From the NCBI GenBank assembly GCA_009780695.1, contig WQZN01000003.1, positions 248,001 to 312,000 of the forward strand: a DNA stretch of 64,000 bases, written 5' to 3'. Both the position numbers and the translations under genes were made by a program. The notes beneath the pieces are model-generated. The model worked only from the letters and a program-made list of their open reading frames with translations, made no database searches and was not told the DNA's origin. This DNA is from Microbacteriaceae bacterium (GTDB lineage Bacteria > Actinomycetota > Actinomycetes > Actinomycetales > Microbacteriaceae). Positions 1 through 11,212 of this stretch are shown piece after piece (position 1 is the stretch's first letter; every line of letters starts with the position of its first letter).

Positions 1-1014
1 CCGAAGGGGACCCAGCTCGCCGCGGGCTCGGTCGTCGTGCAGACGGGCACCGCCCAGGTCGCCCTCAACTCGGTCGCCGCCGGCGCGGACCAGACGACGA
101 CCGTGCGCATGAACCAGCAGCTGGGGGAGAGCCTGACGGATGCGGCATCCCAGGTCTCGCTCAGCATCGGCGGGGTCCAGCAGGACGTCAGCACGGTCAC
201 CCAGGCCGAGCGCGACCCGAGCGTGAGCGCGAACCCGCTCGTGCTGCAGAACGGCAAGTTCGGCTTCCTGGCGAGCAGCGCCTTCGTCGCCTTCAACGGC
301 ATCGGCCCCGCCATCGCGGCGCTGCACGCGAGCGCCGCGACGGTCACGGCCGACGGCCGCACGGCCGCCGTGCTCGCGGGCGACGCGGTCTACGCCGTCA
401 CGGCCTCGCAGTCGGCGCCCGTGCGCATCGACGCGCGCCCCGACCTGTTGCCGCCCGCGGTCGACAACAGCGACATCGTCTGGTCGGCGACGACCGACCC
501 GCGCACACCCTTCGACGTGGCCGCAGCCGACGGCGCGACCGCGCAGATCAAGGCGAGCTGGCCCGACGCCCGCAGCCTGGTCTCCTTCTCCGTCTCGCGC
601 GACGGCACCCGTCTGGCGGCACTCGTGCGCACCGAGGACGGGCGTGCGCACCTGATGGTCGCGGGCATCGTGCGCGACGCCAGGGGCCACCCGACCCGCA
701 TCGGAGCGCCGGTCGACATCGGCGAGCTCGCCCTGAGCAAGGGCTACGCGCTGACCTGGACGGACGAGCTCACGGTCGCCGTGCTGGGCGCGAGCCCCCA
801 GGGCGGCACCGCGATCATCTCGCAGGCGCTCGGGGACGCGGCCGCAGCCCCCCAGCCGGGGCCCGACGGCGGCGTCGGCATCACCGGGGGCAACCCGGCG
901 GCGCAGCTCTGGGTGCGCACGGCACAGGGCGCCCTCGAGACGACGGCGGGCACCTCGTGGCAGCAGGTCGCCAAAGGCGTCGACATCCTCGCGGTGCAGC
1001 AGGGGCGCAACTAG
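1..1014 (+). CDS. lpqB: LpqB-type lipoprotein, C-terminal part (5' end outside window)
   Basis: The frame is open from base 1 to a TAG at 1012-1014, giving the last 337 residues. The first ~40 residues look like the end of a GerMN-type domain. The rest is a run of degenerate beta-propeller blades (W-T-D and D-G-T type turns) typical of LpqB C-termini. LpqB is a secreted lipoprotein that modulates the MtrAB two-component system; mtrA-mtrB-lpqB-comF-hpf-secA is a standard actinobacterial order, and comF, hpf and secA follow here. The signal peptide and lipobox are outside the window. Identification rests on the fold-like pattern plus synteny and is fairly secure. Confidence 0.85.
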   Translation, partial: PKGTQLAAGSVVVQTGTAQVALNSVAAGADQTTTVRMNQQLGESLTDAASQVSLSIGGVQQDVSTVTQAERDPSVSANPLVLQNGKFGFLASSAFVAFNGIGPAIAALHASAATVTADGRTAAVLAGDAVYAVTASQSAPVRIDARPDLLPPAVDNSDIVWSATTDPRTPFDVAAADGATAQIKASWPDARSLVSFSVSRDGTRLAALVRTEDGRAHLMVAGIVRDARGHPTRIGAPVDIGELALSKGYALTWTDELTVAVLGASPQGGTAIISQALGDAAAAPQPGPDGGVGITGGNPAAQLWVRTAQGALETTAGTSWQQVAKGVDILAVQQGRN

Positions 1015-1172
1015 CGGCGAGTCGATTCGGCGGAGATGAGTCGATGAGGCGGATGCCGTCTTCGAGATGCTCCGCACGATCAGCCCGTTTCCGCGGGCGC
1101 GGCCCGGGCGGTTGTCCACAGGTCGGCCCCACGCGCCCCGCAGGGGCGGCGCAGGCGCCAGGATGCCTGAGC

Positions 1173-1865
1173 ATGTGGGCCTCCCTCCGCGCCGCAGCGC
1201 TCGACGCCTGGGCCGTCGTCGCGCCGATCGACTGCGCGGGGTGCGGTGCGCCCGACCGCGGGCTGTGCGACGGCTGCCGGGCCGAGCTCGCGGCGGCCGT
1301 GCCGCGTCGGGAGTCCCTCGTGCGGCCCGACGGCACCGAGCTCGCGGTGTGGCACGCCTTCGACTACGGCGGCACCGCGCGCGGCATCCTGCTCGCCTTC
1401 AAGGACATGGGGCGCACGGATGTCGCGCCTGCGCTCGCCGCTGTCCTGCGCCGGCTCGTGCGCGCCGCCGCGGCCACGGCCCCGCCCGCCGCCCGCGGGC
1501 GGGTGGAACTCGTCGCCATCCCCTCGACCCGGGCCGCCTATCGTCGCCGCGGCTACGCGCAACTGCGCCTGCTGCTCGCCCGGGCGGGCTATCGCGAGGG
1601 GCGTCTGCTGCGCATCGCTAAACAGACACAAGATCAATCTCAGTTGAATACCACTGATCGGTTCACGAACCGTGAAGATTCGCTGACAGTGAGAGGAACG
1701 GGCACGGGGCGGTTCGCCCTGATCGTCGATGACATCGTCACGACGGGCGCCACGGTTTTGGCTGCTGATCAGGCACTGAGGAACGCGGGCGTCGAGGTGC
1801 TCGGCGTCGTCGCGCTCGCGCGCACGCGAAGGCGCTTTCCCCGCTGGGAATCCCGGGCGAAATAG
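1173..1865 (+). CDS. comF: ComF-family phosphoribosyltransferase-like protein
   Basis: 230 residues. A Cys4 zinc-knuckle-like pair near the N-terminus (C21-x2-C24 and C32-x2-C35) is followed by a phosphoribosyltransferase domain with the PRPP-loop motif VDDIVTTGAT at about 185-194. Family members act in DNA uptake in competent bacteria; in Actinobacteria the role is unproven. I chose ATG 1173 because it places the zinc knuckle about 20 residues from the start; the frame stays open upstream to 957, overlapping lpqB. Bases about 1615-1700 (residues ~148-176) are visibly AT-richer and use codons such as aaa, aca, caa, ttg, aat and aga that neighbours avoid, although the motif region is intact. 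Confidence 0.85.
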   Translation: MWASLRAAALDAWAVVAPIDCAGCGAPDRGLCDGCRAELAAAVPRRESLVRPDGTELAVWHAFDYGGTARGILLAFKDMGRTDVAPALAAVLRRLVRAAAATAPPAARGRVELVAIPSTRAAYRRRGYAQLRLLLARAGYREGRLLRIAKQTQDQSQLNTTDRFTNREDSLTVRGTGTGRFALIVDDIVTTGATVLAADQALRNAGVEVLGVVALARTRRRFPRWESRAK

Positions 1866-1879
1866 GCAGAAAAGGCTCG

Positions 1880-1908
1880 TGACAAGACCAGGCCTCGCAA
1901 CTACCTTT
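1880..1908 (+). promoter_or_regulatory. Candidate promoter for hpf
   Basis: GTGACA (1880-1885), a 17-base spacer, then TACCTT (1903-1908). Transcription would start near 1915, leaving a leader of about 65 bases before the hpf start. This is the best sigma-A-like match between comF and hpf. Confidence 0.5.
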
Positions 1909-1979
1909 GGGGACACCAAGCAGGTGCATATGACTCATCGGCAAGGTCGGGGGAAATGCACCGTGAACAGGAGGTTGCG

Positions 1980-2690
1980 ATGGAAATCGACATCGTCGGA
2001 CGGGGCGTTCAGATCACAGACCGGTTCCGCGAGTACGTGACCGAGAAGGCCGAGAAGGTGTCGCACCTGGCCGAGCGAGCTCTTGTGTTCGAGATCAAGC
2101 TGTCGCGCCTGGCCGCTCGCAACGGCACCGCGGGCGACGACAAGGTCGAGCTCACGCTCGTCGGCCCGGGCCCGGTGGTCCGTGCGGAGGCGACGGCCGC
2201 CGACAAGTACGCGGCCTTCGACATCGCGATCGGCCGCCTGCTCGAACGCGTGCGCCGCGCCAAGGGGCGCCGCAAGGTGCACCGCGGCGGTTCGCACCGC
2301 CAGCTCTCGCTGCACGATGCGGCGACGGCCGGTTTCGCCCACACCGACGTGACGCCGATCTCCGGCGAGCTCGCGACGCAGCTGCAGACCGGGGCGATCC
2401 CGGTGGTGCAGGCCGAGGCCGCTGCCGAAGAGGAAGAGGACGTGTACAGCCCCGTCGTCATCCGTATGAAGACCTTCGCGTCCGTCCCGATGACGGTCGA
2501 CGACGCGCTCTACCACATGGAGCTCGTCGGCCACGATTTCTACCTCTTCATCGACGCCGAGACGGACCGCCCGAGCGTGGTGTACCGCCGCAAGGGCTGG
2601 GACTACGGCGTGATCCAGCTCGACGACGACGCCGATGAGCTGCAGGAGGTCGCGACCGCGGCCCGCAAGGCAGGGGCCGTCGCCGGCTGA
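1980..2690 (+). CDS. hpf: Ribosome hibernation-promoting factor, long form
   Basis: 236 residues. The N-terminal ~100 residues (MEIDIVGRGV, then basic and valine-rich strands) match the RaiA/HPF ribosome-binding domain that sits in the decoding channel of idle 30S subunits. An acidic linker (EEEEDVYSP) leads to the C-terminal dimerisation domain (VIRMKTFASVPMTVDDALYHM to GWDYGVIQLD) that pairs ribosomes into 100S particles; this makes it the long form. ATG 1980 has an ideal AGGAGG at 1969-1974; the upstream in-frame ATG at 1956 lacks one. It sits between comF and secA as in related genomes. Confidence 0.95.
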   Translation: MEIDIVGRGVQITDRFREYVTEKAEKVSHLAERALVFEIKLSRLAARNGTAGDDKVELTLVGPGPVVRAEATAADKYAAFDIAIGRLLERVRRAKGRRKVHRGGSHRQLSLHDAATAGFAHTDVTPISGELATQLQTGAIPVVQAEAAAEEEEDVYSPVVIRMKTFASVPMTVDDALYHMELVGHDFYLFIDAETDRPSVVYRRKGWDYGVIQLDDDADELQEVATAARKAGAVAG

Positions 2691-2710
2691 GCGGCGATCG
2701 CAGCACCCCG

Positions 2711-2745
2711 GGGCGGGGGATGTCCGTGGCGGACATCCCCCGCCC
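2711..2745 (+). terminator. Strong hairpin after hpf
   Basis: Perfect 16-bp stem (2711-2726 with 2730-2745) and a 3-base TGG loop, 20 bases after the hpf stop. There is no U-tract, as is usual for actinobacterial terminators. Confidence 0.8.
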
Positions 2746-2789
2746 TTCGTCTGCTTTCGCTCACAGGGAACCGCGTCACGCGCCTCGTC

Positions 2790-2795
2790 TAGACT
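2790..2795 (+). promoter_or_regulatory. -10 element of secA
   Basis: TAGACT. A transcript would begin near 2802, which places the upstream in-frame GTG at 2799 outside the message and supports GTG 2832 as the real secA start. Confidence 0.55.
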
Positions 2796-2831
2796 CTTGT
2801 GGATTCCGTCCTGAACAAGTGGAGTTCACCC

Positions 2832-5639
<2,808 letters not shown>

Positions 5640-5651
5640 CAGCCATTTCCC

Positions 5652-5684
5652 CGAACGCCCCCGAGCAGTGCCCGGGGGCGTTCG
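5652..5684 (+). terminator. secA terminator hairpin
   Basis: Perfect 12-bp stem CGAACGCCCCCG / CGGGGGCGTTCG with a 9-base loop, 12 bases past the secA stop. It lies between secA (+) and the convergent gene ending at 5705, so it may serve both. Confidence 0.85.
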
Positions 5685-5704
5685 CGGTTGTGCGACCCGC
5701 GCGG

Positions 5705-6112
5705 CTACAGCACGCTGATGCTCGTGGCGCGCCAGCGCCGATCGAGGCCTTCGAGCCGCAGCGCGATGGCCCGCACCCGCTGCGGCATCTGCACGATGAC
5801 GGTCGCCTCGACGACCCCGGCTGCGGGTTCGGAGGTGCGGATCGACATGATCGAGAAGCGCGGGCGCTGGGCGGGCGCCCCCTTCAGAGTGCGTGCGCGG
5901 CTCGCGAAGCTCACCCGCCGCGACAGCCTGTGGAAGACGTCGTCGGTGACCCAGCGGCTGATCTGCTCGAGGTCGCGGGCGCCCGCGAGGATCTCGACGA
6001 CGCAGCGCACGAGATTGGTGATCAGCGGGGTGGGGTCGGGCAGCTCGGTGGTGCGCTGGACACCGAAGAAGTCGTCTGCGTCGAAGCGCTCGTTGCGCTG
6101 GGCCTTGGCCAT
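5705..6112 (-). CDS. Rv3235-family protein
   Basis: 135 residues. The central part (LITNLVRCVVEILAGARDLE, then RWVTDDVFHRL and RRVSFASRAR) and the C-terminal block ending in RALALRLEG-like text resemble the Rv3235 family found next to secA in Actinobacteria. Function is unknown. ATG 6112 is favoured by GAGGGG six bases upstream; an in-frame ATG at 6124 is less well placed. No membrane segment or signal peptide. Family assignment is by pattern and position. Confidence 0.8.
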   Translation of the reverse strand: MAKAQRNERFDADDFFGVQRTTELPDPTPLITNLVRCVVEILAGARDLEQISRWVTDDVFHRLSRRVSFASRARTLKGAPAQRPRFSIMSIRTSEPAAGVVEATVIVQMPQRVRAIALRLEGLDRRWRATSISVL

Positions 6113-6294
6113 GGTTCCCCTCATCCCGATGTGCGGCCCCGAACGGGGTACGAGCCCGTCGGGTGCTGTGACCTTTTCATGGGGCGGCAATGCGGAACCA
6201 GTGCAGATATGGCCTGTGGAGAAAATCGCCGCGACGACGGGCGCCCCCGTCTCGGCGACTGTGGACAGTCCGCGCGGGGCACGCGGCGACGGGC

Positions 6295-6300
6295 TAGCGT
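6295..6300 (+). promoter_or_regulatory. -10 box, leaderless gene at 6307
   Basis: TAGCGT six bases before ATG 6307; no Shine-Dalgarno is present, so the transcript probably starts at or next to the start codon. Confidence 0.6.
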
Positions 6301-6306
6301 CGCGCC

Positions 6307-6891
6307 ATGCGATTCGACCTCCTCTTCGACGACCTCGAGGGCCAGCTCGAGACGCAGCTCGCGGCCGACGAGGCGCAGCAGCGCATCGAAGCCGAACGGC
6401 TGCGCGCGGCGCGCACGGGTCTGCGCGAGCGGCTGGCCGTTCTCGCAGCGGGCCACGGCGGCGGCATCCGGCTGCGCCTTGTCGACGGCACCGCCGTCGA
6501 GATCGAGCCCGGCACCGTCGGCGCGGACTGGCTCGCGGGTGCGCTGCCCGGCGGCGCCCAGGCGATCGTGCCGGTCGCTGCGATCGCGTCGCTGTCGCTG
6601 TCCGCCGAACAGGCCAGGGCGAGCCGTGCGCGGCCGCCCGAGCCGGCGCGCCCCGACCTGACGGCCAAGCTCGCGATCGGCGTCGTCCTGCGCGACCTGG
6701 CGCGGCGTCGGGTGCCCGTCGACGTGCTGATCGCCGGGGAAACGGGCGCGACGCACGGCACGATCGACCGCGTCGGCCTCGACCACATCGATCTCGCGGT
6801 GCACGGGCGCGGCGTCGCCCGACGCGAGACGAGCGTGGCCGAGCACAGGGTCGTGGCGCTGGCCTCCGTGGCGATGGTGCGGGTGCTCTGA
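6307..6891 (+). CDS. Conserved actinobacterial hypothetical protein
   Basis: 194 residues, not assigned to a named function. It begins MRFDLLFDDLEGQLETQLAAD and has an early charged helical stretch (residues ~10-45), then a beta-rich region with paired valine/glycine strands (GIRLRLVDGTAVEIEPGTVGADWL) that recurs in a second half (VPVDVLIAGETGATHGTIDRVGLDHIDL). The two halves look like a small duplicated beta domain. Divergent from the Rv3235-like gene and convergent with the HTH gene that follows. Probably leaderless. Confidence 0.75.
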   Translation: MRFDLLFDDLEGQLETQLAADEAQQRIEAERLRAARTGLRERLAVLAAGHGGGIRLRLVDGTAVEIEPGTVGADWLAGALPGGAQAIVPVAAIASLSLSAEQARASRARPPEPARPDLTAKLAIGVVLRDLARRRVPVDVLIAGETGATHGTIDRVGLDHIDLAVHGRGVARRETSVAEHRVVALASVAMVRVL

Positions 6892-6902
6892 ACCCGCAGC
6901 GC

Positions 6903-7193
6903 TCAGTCGTGCGGGCGCAGGATCGAGCCGCCCGTGATCTCGGTCAGGCTCGCGAAATCGGACTGCTCCCAGAGGGCGTGACGGCGCTGCTGCTCGTAGA
7001 GCTCGGCGATGTACGACTCGAGCACATCGCGCTCGATGCGCCACTGGCCGCCGACCCGGATGGCGGGCAGCTCGCCCGTCTCGACGAGCCGGGTCACGTC
7101 GGAGACCTCGACATTGAGGATCTCGGCACAGTCGGCGACCGTGAGGAACCGGACCGCGCCGACTGCAGATTGGCTGACCATGTGCTCCATCAT
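6903..7193 (-). CDS. Excisionase-type helix-turn-helix protein
   Basis: 96 residues. FLTVADCAEILNVEVSDVTRLVETGELPAIRVGGQWRIERDVLESYI (about 16-62) is a MerR/excisionase-like HTH of the BldC-related family: a short recognition helix, the invariant G-x-LPA-x-R-V-G-x-x-W-R-I strand and a closing helix. The tail is acidic and polar. Such proteins bind DNA cooperatively; the target is unknown. Start is ambiguous between ATG 7193 and ATG 7181, the latter having GGAG close upstream. Divergent from the SAF-domain gene, so it may control that cluster. Confidence 0.8.
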   Translation of the reverse strand: MMEHMVSQSAVGAVRFLTVADCAEILNVEVSDVTRLVETGELPAIRVGGQWRIERDVLESYIAELYEQQRRHALWEQSDFASLTEITGGSILRPHD

Positions 7194-7270
7194 GACGGCT
7201 CGTGCCCGGCCTCCGGCCGATTGTGGATAACTTCCGGGCCCGCGGGTCGCGATTCGCCACCATGGTGGGC

Positions 7271-7900
7271 ATGACCGCGCCAGCCGTTCCGCTCCGCCCT
7301 CGTCCGATGTGGCGTGAGCCACGGTTCCTGCTGGGCCTGCTGCTCGTCATCGCCTCCGTGGCGGGGGTCGCGGGCCTTCTCGCGGCATCCGAGCGCACGG
7401 TCCAGGTGTTCGCGGCGCGCCATGCGCTCGCCGCGGGCGACGAGGTCACGGCGGCCGACCTGGTCGGGGTGCGGGTGCGCCTCGGCGCAGCCCAGGCGGC
7501 GTATCTCTCGAGTGCGCCCGAGGCCGACACCGTCGTGACGCGCACGATCGCCGCGGGCGAGCTCGTGCCCGTCGGGGCGCTGGGCGCGGCATCCGCACAG
7601 CGTCAGACGAGCGTGATGATCGCGGTGGGCGGCGAGTTGCCGGCGTCGGTGACGGCGGGGGCCGCCGTGGATGTCTGGGCCGCGGCGGCGAGCGGCGCGG
7701 TCGGCGCGGGTGCGCCGAAGTTCGCCGCACCCGAGGTGCTCGTGCCCCGCGCGACCGTGGTGCGCGTGGTCCGCGACACCGGCCTCGGGGCGACCGGGGG
7801 CATCGCCGTCGAAGTCCGGGTGCCGAAGGATGCCACGGCCGGGCTGCTCGAGGCGATCGCCAACGGCTCGGCCATCACGCTTCTACCCGCGGGGGAGTGA
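7271..7900 (+). CDS. SAF-domain membrane-anchored protein (RcpC/CpaB-like)
   Basis: 209 residues. One N-terminal transmembrane helix (FLLGLLLVIASVAGVAGLLA, residues ~17-36) is followed by a SAF domain with the signature of CpaB/FlgA-type pilus assembly proteins: VFAARHALAAGDEVTAADL and TRTIAAGELVPVGAL. ATG 7262 is an equally open alternative start; a -10-like TAACTT at 7228-7233 fits either. The stop is one base before the GTG of the P-loop ATPase, and the same gene pair occurs in pilus-type (tad/cpa) contexts, but no other pilus genes are visible here, so the role is open. Confidence 0.8.
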   Translation: MTAPAVPLRPRPMWREPRFLLGLLLVIASVAGVAGLLAASERTVQVFAARHALAAGDEVTAADLVGVRVRLGAAQAAYLSSAPEADTVVTRTIAAGELVPVGALGAASAQRQTSVMIAVGGELPASVTAGAAVDVWAAAASGAVGAGAPKFAAPEVLVPRATVVRVVRDTGLGATGGIAVEVRVPKDATAGLLEAIANGSAITLLPAGE

Positions 7901-7901
7901 C

Positions 7902-9200
7902 GTGGCCCAGCTCGCCCTCAGCCTCGACCGCGCCACCGAGGACAGGCTGCTGCCAGGCGCCCTGCAGGCCGGCCATGCGGTCATCGCGCGCGTGCAGACG
8001 GCGGGCGAGCTCGGCGCGGTCCTCGCCGCCCACGACATCGATCTCGCGGTCGTCTCCGCGAGCCGCACCCGGCTCACGCCCGAGGTGCGTGCGGCGGCGG
8101 CCGCCACGGCCACGCGGCTCGTGGTGCTCGCCGTGACCGACGACGAGCGCGCGGTCGCCGCGGCGGCAGGGTGCGCCGAGGTCCTGGCCGAGCCGGCGAC
8201 CTGGGCGGAGTTCGAACGACTTCTCACGACGACGTCGGCGCCCGCGGGGGCGGCCGTTCAAGGCCGCGGCGGCGAGGCATCCGTCATCGCCGTCTGGGGT
8301 CCGGCCGGCGCGCCGGGTCGCACCACGACCGCGATCTCGATCGCCGCAGAGCTCGCTGATCTCGGCGCCGCGGTGGCGCTCATCGACGCCGACACCTACG
8401 GCGGCGCGGTCGCCGTCGCGCTGGGGCTGCTCGACGAGACCCCGGGCTTCGCCGCAGCCTGCCGCCTCGCGGGCAACGACGCGCTGACGCGGGCGGAGTT
8501 CGACCGCGTCGCGCAGTACGTGCCGACGCAGCGCGGCACGCTCGCGGTGCTCACGGGCCTCGCGCGGCCGAGCCGCTGGCCCGAGCTCGGCAGCGAGCGC
8601 GTGGAGCGCGCGCTCGACGCCGTCGCCGGCTGGTTCGACCACGTCGTCGTCGACGTCGGCTTCAACCTCGAGACCGACGAGGAGATCGCGAGCGACCTCT
8701 TCGCGCCGCGGCGCAACGCCGCGACGCTCACGGCGCTCGAGCACGCGACGCAGCTCGTGTCGGTCGGCTCCGCCGATCCGCTCGGGTTGTCGCGGCTGAT
8801 GAGGGCTCAGCCGGATGCCGTGGCCGCGACGCCGCGGGCGCGCCGCCACCTCGTGGTCAACCGGGTGCGCGCGGGGGTCGTCGGCGCTGCGCCCGAGGAG
8901 CAGATCGCCCGCGCCCTGCAGCGCTTCGGCGGTCTCAGCCCGACGGCGCTCGTGCCGGACGATCAGGCGTCGTTCGACGCGGCGATGCTGCAGGCGGTGC
9001 CCATCGCGGCCGCGGCACCGCGTTCCCTCGCGCGAGCGGCGCTCCGCGGCTTCGTCGAGGGGGCGATCCTCGGTCTGCCGGCATCCGCCGCACCGCATCG
9101 CCGCCGCGCGCTCGGCGGTCGCCGTGCCGCCCGCGCAGGGCGTGCGACGGACCCGGCCGCACCCGCGACTCTAGACTTGAGCCGTGTCGACCCTCAGTGA
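7902..9200 (+). CDS. P-loop ATPase of the MinD/CpaE type
   Basis: 432 residues. The first ~120 residues form a receiver-like domain without a convincing phospho-acceptor, as in CpaE. A deviant Walker A (VWGPAGAPGRTTTAIS, about 130-145) lacks the usual GKT lysine order but keeps the second-position pattern GxxGxTT; LIDADTYGG is the switch/Walker A' aspartate region and VVVDVGF matches Walker B. GTG 7902 is one base after the SAF-gene stop, so the two are co-translated. The 3' end overlaps the start of pdtaS by 17 bases. Likely a localisation or pilus-type ATPase; the missing canonical lysine deserves attention. Confidence 0.78.
   Translation: MAQLALSLDRATEDRLLPGALQAGHAVIARVQTAGELGAVLAAHDIDLAVVSASRTRLTPEVRAAAAATATRLVVLAVTDDERAVAAAAGCAEVLAEPATWAEFERLLTTTSAPAGAAVQGRGGEASVIAVWGPAGAPGRTTTAISIAAELADLGAAVALIDADTYGGAVAVALGLLDETPGFAAACRLAGNDALTRAEFDRVAQYVPTQRGTLAVLTGLARPSRWPELGSERVERALDAVAGWFDHVVVDVGFNLETDEEIASDLFAPRRNAATLTALEHATQLVSVGSADPLGLSRLMRAQPDAVAATPRARRHLVVNRVRAGVVGAAPEEQIARALQRFGGLSPTALVPDDQASFDAAMLQAVPIAAAAPRSLARAALRGFVEGAILGLPASAAPHRRRALGGRRAARAGRATDPAAPATLDLSRVDPQ
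9172..9177 (+). promoter_or_regulatory. -10 box of pdtaS
   Basis: TAGACT six bases before GTG 9184, inside the 3' end of the ATPase gene. It indicates a separate leaderless transcript for the kinase. Confidence 0.65.
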
Positions 9201-10692
9201 CCTGGTCATCGCCCACGGCCGTTCCACCCCCGAGGACATCGAGTGGATGCACATGCTGGTCGGCGACGGGCAGCTGCTCGCCGACCTGGCCTTCGCCGAC
9301 ATCGTGCTGTGGGTCCCCACCGAAGACGGCTTCATCGCCGTCGCCCACTCGCGCCCCTCGAGCGCTGCGACGCTGTTCTACCGCGACATCGTCGGGCAGA
9401 AGATCCGCCCCGAGTGGCTGCAGCAGGTCAGCGAGGCCTTCGACACCGGCCGCATCGTCGACTCGAGCGCGCCCGAGTGGTACGAGGAGACGCCGACCCG
9501 CGTCCGCGCCGTGCCGGTGCTGCGCCGCCTGGGCTCGACATCCTCGAAGACGACGGACTCGCCGATCGCGGTACTCACCCGCCACACCAATCTGAGCGAC
9601 TCGCGCACCCCGGGCCGCCAGGAGCTCACGTTCAACGACTGCGCGAACGACCTGTTCGCGATGATCGCGAGCGGCGACTTCCCCGACCTCGGCGCGCCGA
9701 GCGGCCCGCGCCGCGGCGCCCCGCGTGCGGCGGACGGCCTCATCCGCCTCGACGTCGAGGGCATCACGACCTTCGCGAGCCCGAACGCGCTCTCGGCCTT
9801 CAACCGCATCGGCTTCACCGACGAGCTCGAGGGCGAGTCGCTTGCCGAGGTGACGACGCACCTTCTCACGGGGCGGGCCGAGGTCGACGAGTCGCTGCCG
9901 CTCGTCGTCACGGGCCGCGCGCCGTGGCGCACCGACGTCGACGTCCGCGGCGTGACGATCTCGCTGCGCGCCATCCCGATCCGCAACCGGGGCGAGCGCG
10001 TCGGCGCCATCGTCCTCGTGCGCGACGTGACCGAGATGCGCCACCAGGAGCGCGAGCTCATCACCAAGGACGCGACGATCCGCGAGATCCACCACCGCGT
10101 CAAGAACAACCTGCAGACGGTCGCGTCGCTGCTGCGCATCCAGGCGCGCCGCTCGCATTCCGATGAGGCGAGGGACGCCCTCGGGCAGGCTCAGCGCCGC
10201 GTCGCCGCCATCGCCGTCGTGCACGACACGCTGTCGGGCGGTCTCGCGCAGGTCGTCGACTTCGACGACGTCTTCGATCGCGTGCTGCTGCTCGTGGCCG
10301 AGGTCGCGGCGGGCCACAACACGTCGGTGCACCCCGTGAAGAAGGGCCGCTTCGGCATGCTGCAGAGCGAGTATGCGACGCCGCTCGCGCTCGCCCTCAC
10401 CGAGCTCGTGACGAACGCGGTCGAGCACGGTCTCGCCGACCGTTCGGGCGAGGTGCAGATCATCGCCGAGCGCACCGAGGACCACCTCGTCGTCAAGGTC
10501 GTCGACGACGGCATCGGCCTGCCCGAGGGGCGGGTCGGCTCCGGCCTCGGCACGCAGATCGTCCGCACCCTCATCCAGGGCGAGCTCGGCGGCTCGATCG
10601 ACTGGCATACGATGATGGGCGCCGGAACCGAGGTGACCGTCGAGGTGCCGCTCCGATTCCTCGAGAAGAGCTCGACCGCGGCTTCCGTCTAG
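9184..10692 (+). CDS. pdtaS: PdtaS-type soluble sensor histidine kinase
   Basis: 502 residues, no membrane segments. An N-terminal GAF-like H_kinase_N domain (~1-150) and a PAS-like domain (~175-295) precede a HisKA_2 dimerisation helix with EIHHRVKNNLQTVASLLRIQ; phospho-acceptor His about 303/304. The ATPase domain has TELVTNAVEH (N box), DDGIGLPEG (G1) and GSGLGTQIV (G2). This HisKA_2 type pairs with ANTAR response regulators (PdtaR) in mycobacteria. Location next to whiB1 is conserved. The partner regulator is not in the window. Confidence 0.93.
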   Translation: MSTLSDLVIAHGRSTPEDIEWMHMLVGDGQLLADLAFADIVLWVPTEDGFIAVAHSRPSSAATLFYRDIVGQKIRPEWLQQVSEAFDTGRIVDSSAPEWYEETPTRVRAVPVLRRLGSTSSKTTDSPIAVLTRHTNLSDSRTPGRQELTFNDCANDLFAMIASGDFPDLGAPSGPRRGAPRAADGLIRLDVEGITTFASPNALSAFNRIGFTDELEGESLAEVTTHLLTGRAEVDESLPLVVTGRAPWRTDVDVRGVTISLRAIPIRNRGERVGAIVLVRDVTEMRHQERELITKDATIREIHHRVKNNLQTVASLLRIQARRSHSDEARDALGQAQRRVAAIAVVHDTLSGGLAQVVDFDDVFDRVLLLVAEVAAGHNTSVHPVKKGRFGMLQSEYATPLALALTELVTNAVEHGLADRSGEVQIIAERTEDHLVVKVVDDGIGLPEGRVGSGLGTQIVRTLIQGELGGSIDWHTMMGAGTEVTVEVPLRFLEKSSTAASV

Positions 10693-10707
10693 CCGGCACG
10701 GCAGACC

Positions 10708-10756
10708 GAAGGCCTGAGGCCCGGACCCCTTGCGGGGACCCGGGCCTCAGGCCTTC
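10708..10756. terminator. Bidirectional terminator between pdtaS and whiB1
   Basis: Perfect 17-bp stem (10708-10724 with 10740-10756) with a further CCCC/GGGG inner pairing, between two convergent genes. AA on one side and TT on the other fit use in both directions. Confidence 0.85.
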
Positions 10757-10765
10757 GTAAACGAT

Positions 10766-11014
10766 TCAGGAAGCGCGGCGCGCGCGGGCGGCGCGGCGCT
10801 TGAGGGCGCGGCGCTCGTCTTCGGAAAGACCGCCCCAGACCCCCGAGTCCTGGCCGGTCTCGAGCGCGTACTGAAGGCAGACCTCGGTCACGGGGCAACG
10901 GCCGCACACGAGCTTGGCCTTCTCGATCTGGTCGACGGCCGGACCCGTGTTGCCGACCGGGAAGAACAGCTCGGGGTCAGCAGTGAGACATGCGGCCTTG
11001 TCGCGCCAGTCCAT
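10766..11014 (-). CDS. whiB1: WhiB1-type Fe-S transcription factor
   Basis: 82 residues. Four cysteine ligands for a [4Fe-4S] cluster (C9, C37, C40, C46 with C-x2-C-x5-C) are followed by GVWGG (58-62) and a basic C-terminal tail (ALKRRAARARRAS) that binds DNA. The family works with the primary sigma factor and senses NO through the cluster. ATG 11014 has AGGAG nine bases upstream. TACATT on the minus strand (11060-11055) is a possible -10 box. Its facing position to pdtaS matches mycobacterial Rv3219/Rv3220c. Confidence 0.95.
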   Translation of the reverse strand: MDWRDKAACLTADPELFFPVGNTGPAVDQIEKAKLVCGRCPVTEVCLQYALETGQDSGVWGGLSEDERRALKRRAARARRAS

Positions 11015-11212
11015 CGAATTGTGCTCCTCTTGTATTGCTGGGCAGACGTGGTGGAATGTATTCGCGCCACGACGGCGAACAGAAACCGGCAACAGGGCCA
11101 AAGATCTTGGGGGATGCTAGACCTGCCCACAGCCCTGTGAGCGACTTACCGGATTCACCGATCTTGCCACGAGACCCGGTCTCTGATCAATAGTTTTGAA
11201 TGGGATAACCCT

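Noticed and set aside
2799-2831. Upstream GTG (2799) as secA start
   Set aside because: It falls at or before the predicted transcription start from TAGACT 2790-2795 and lacks a ribosome-binding site, while GTG 2832 has GTGGAG.
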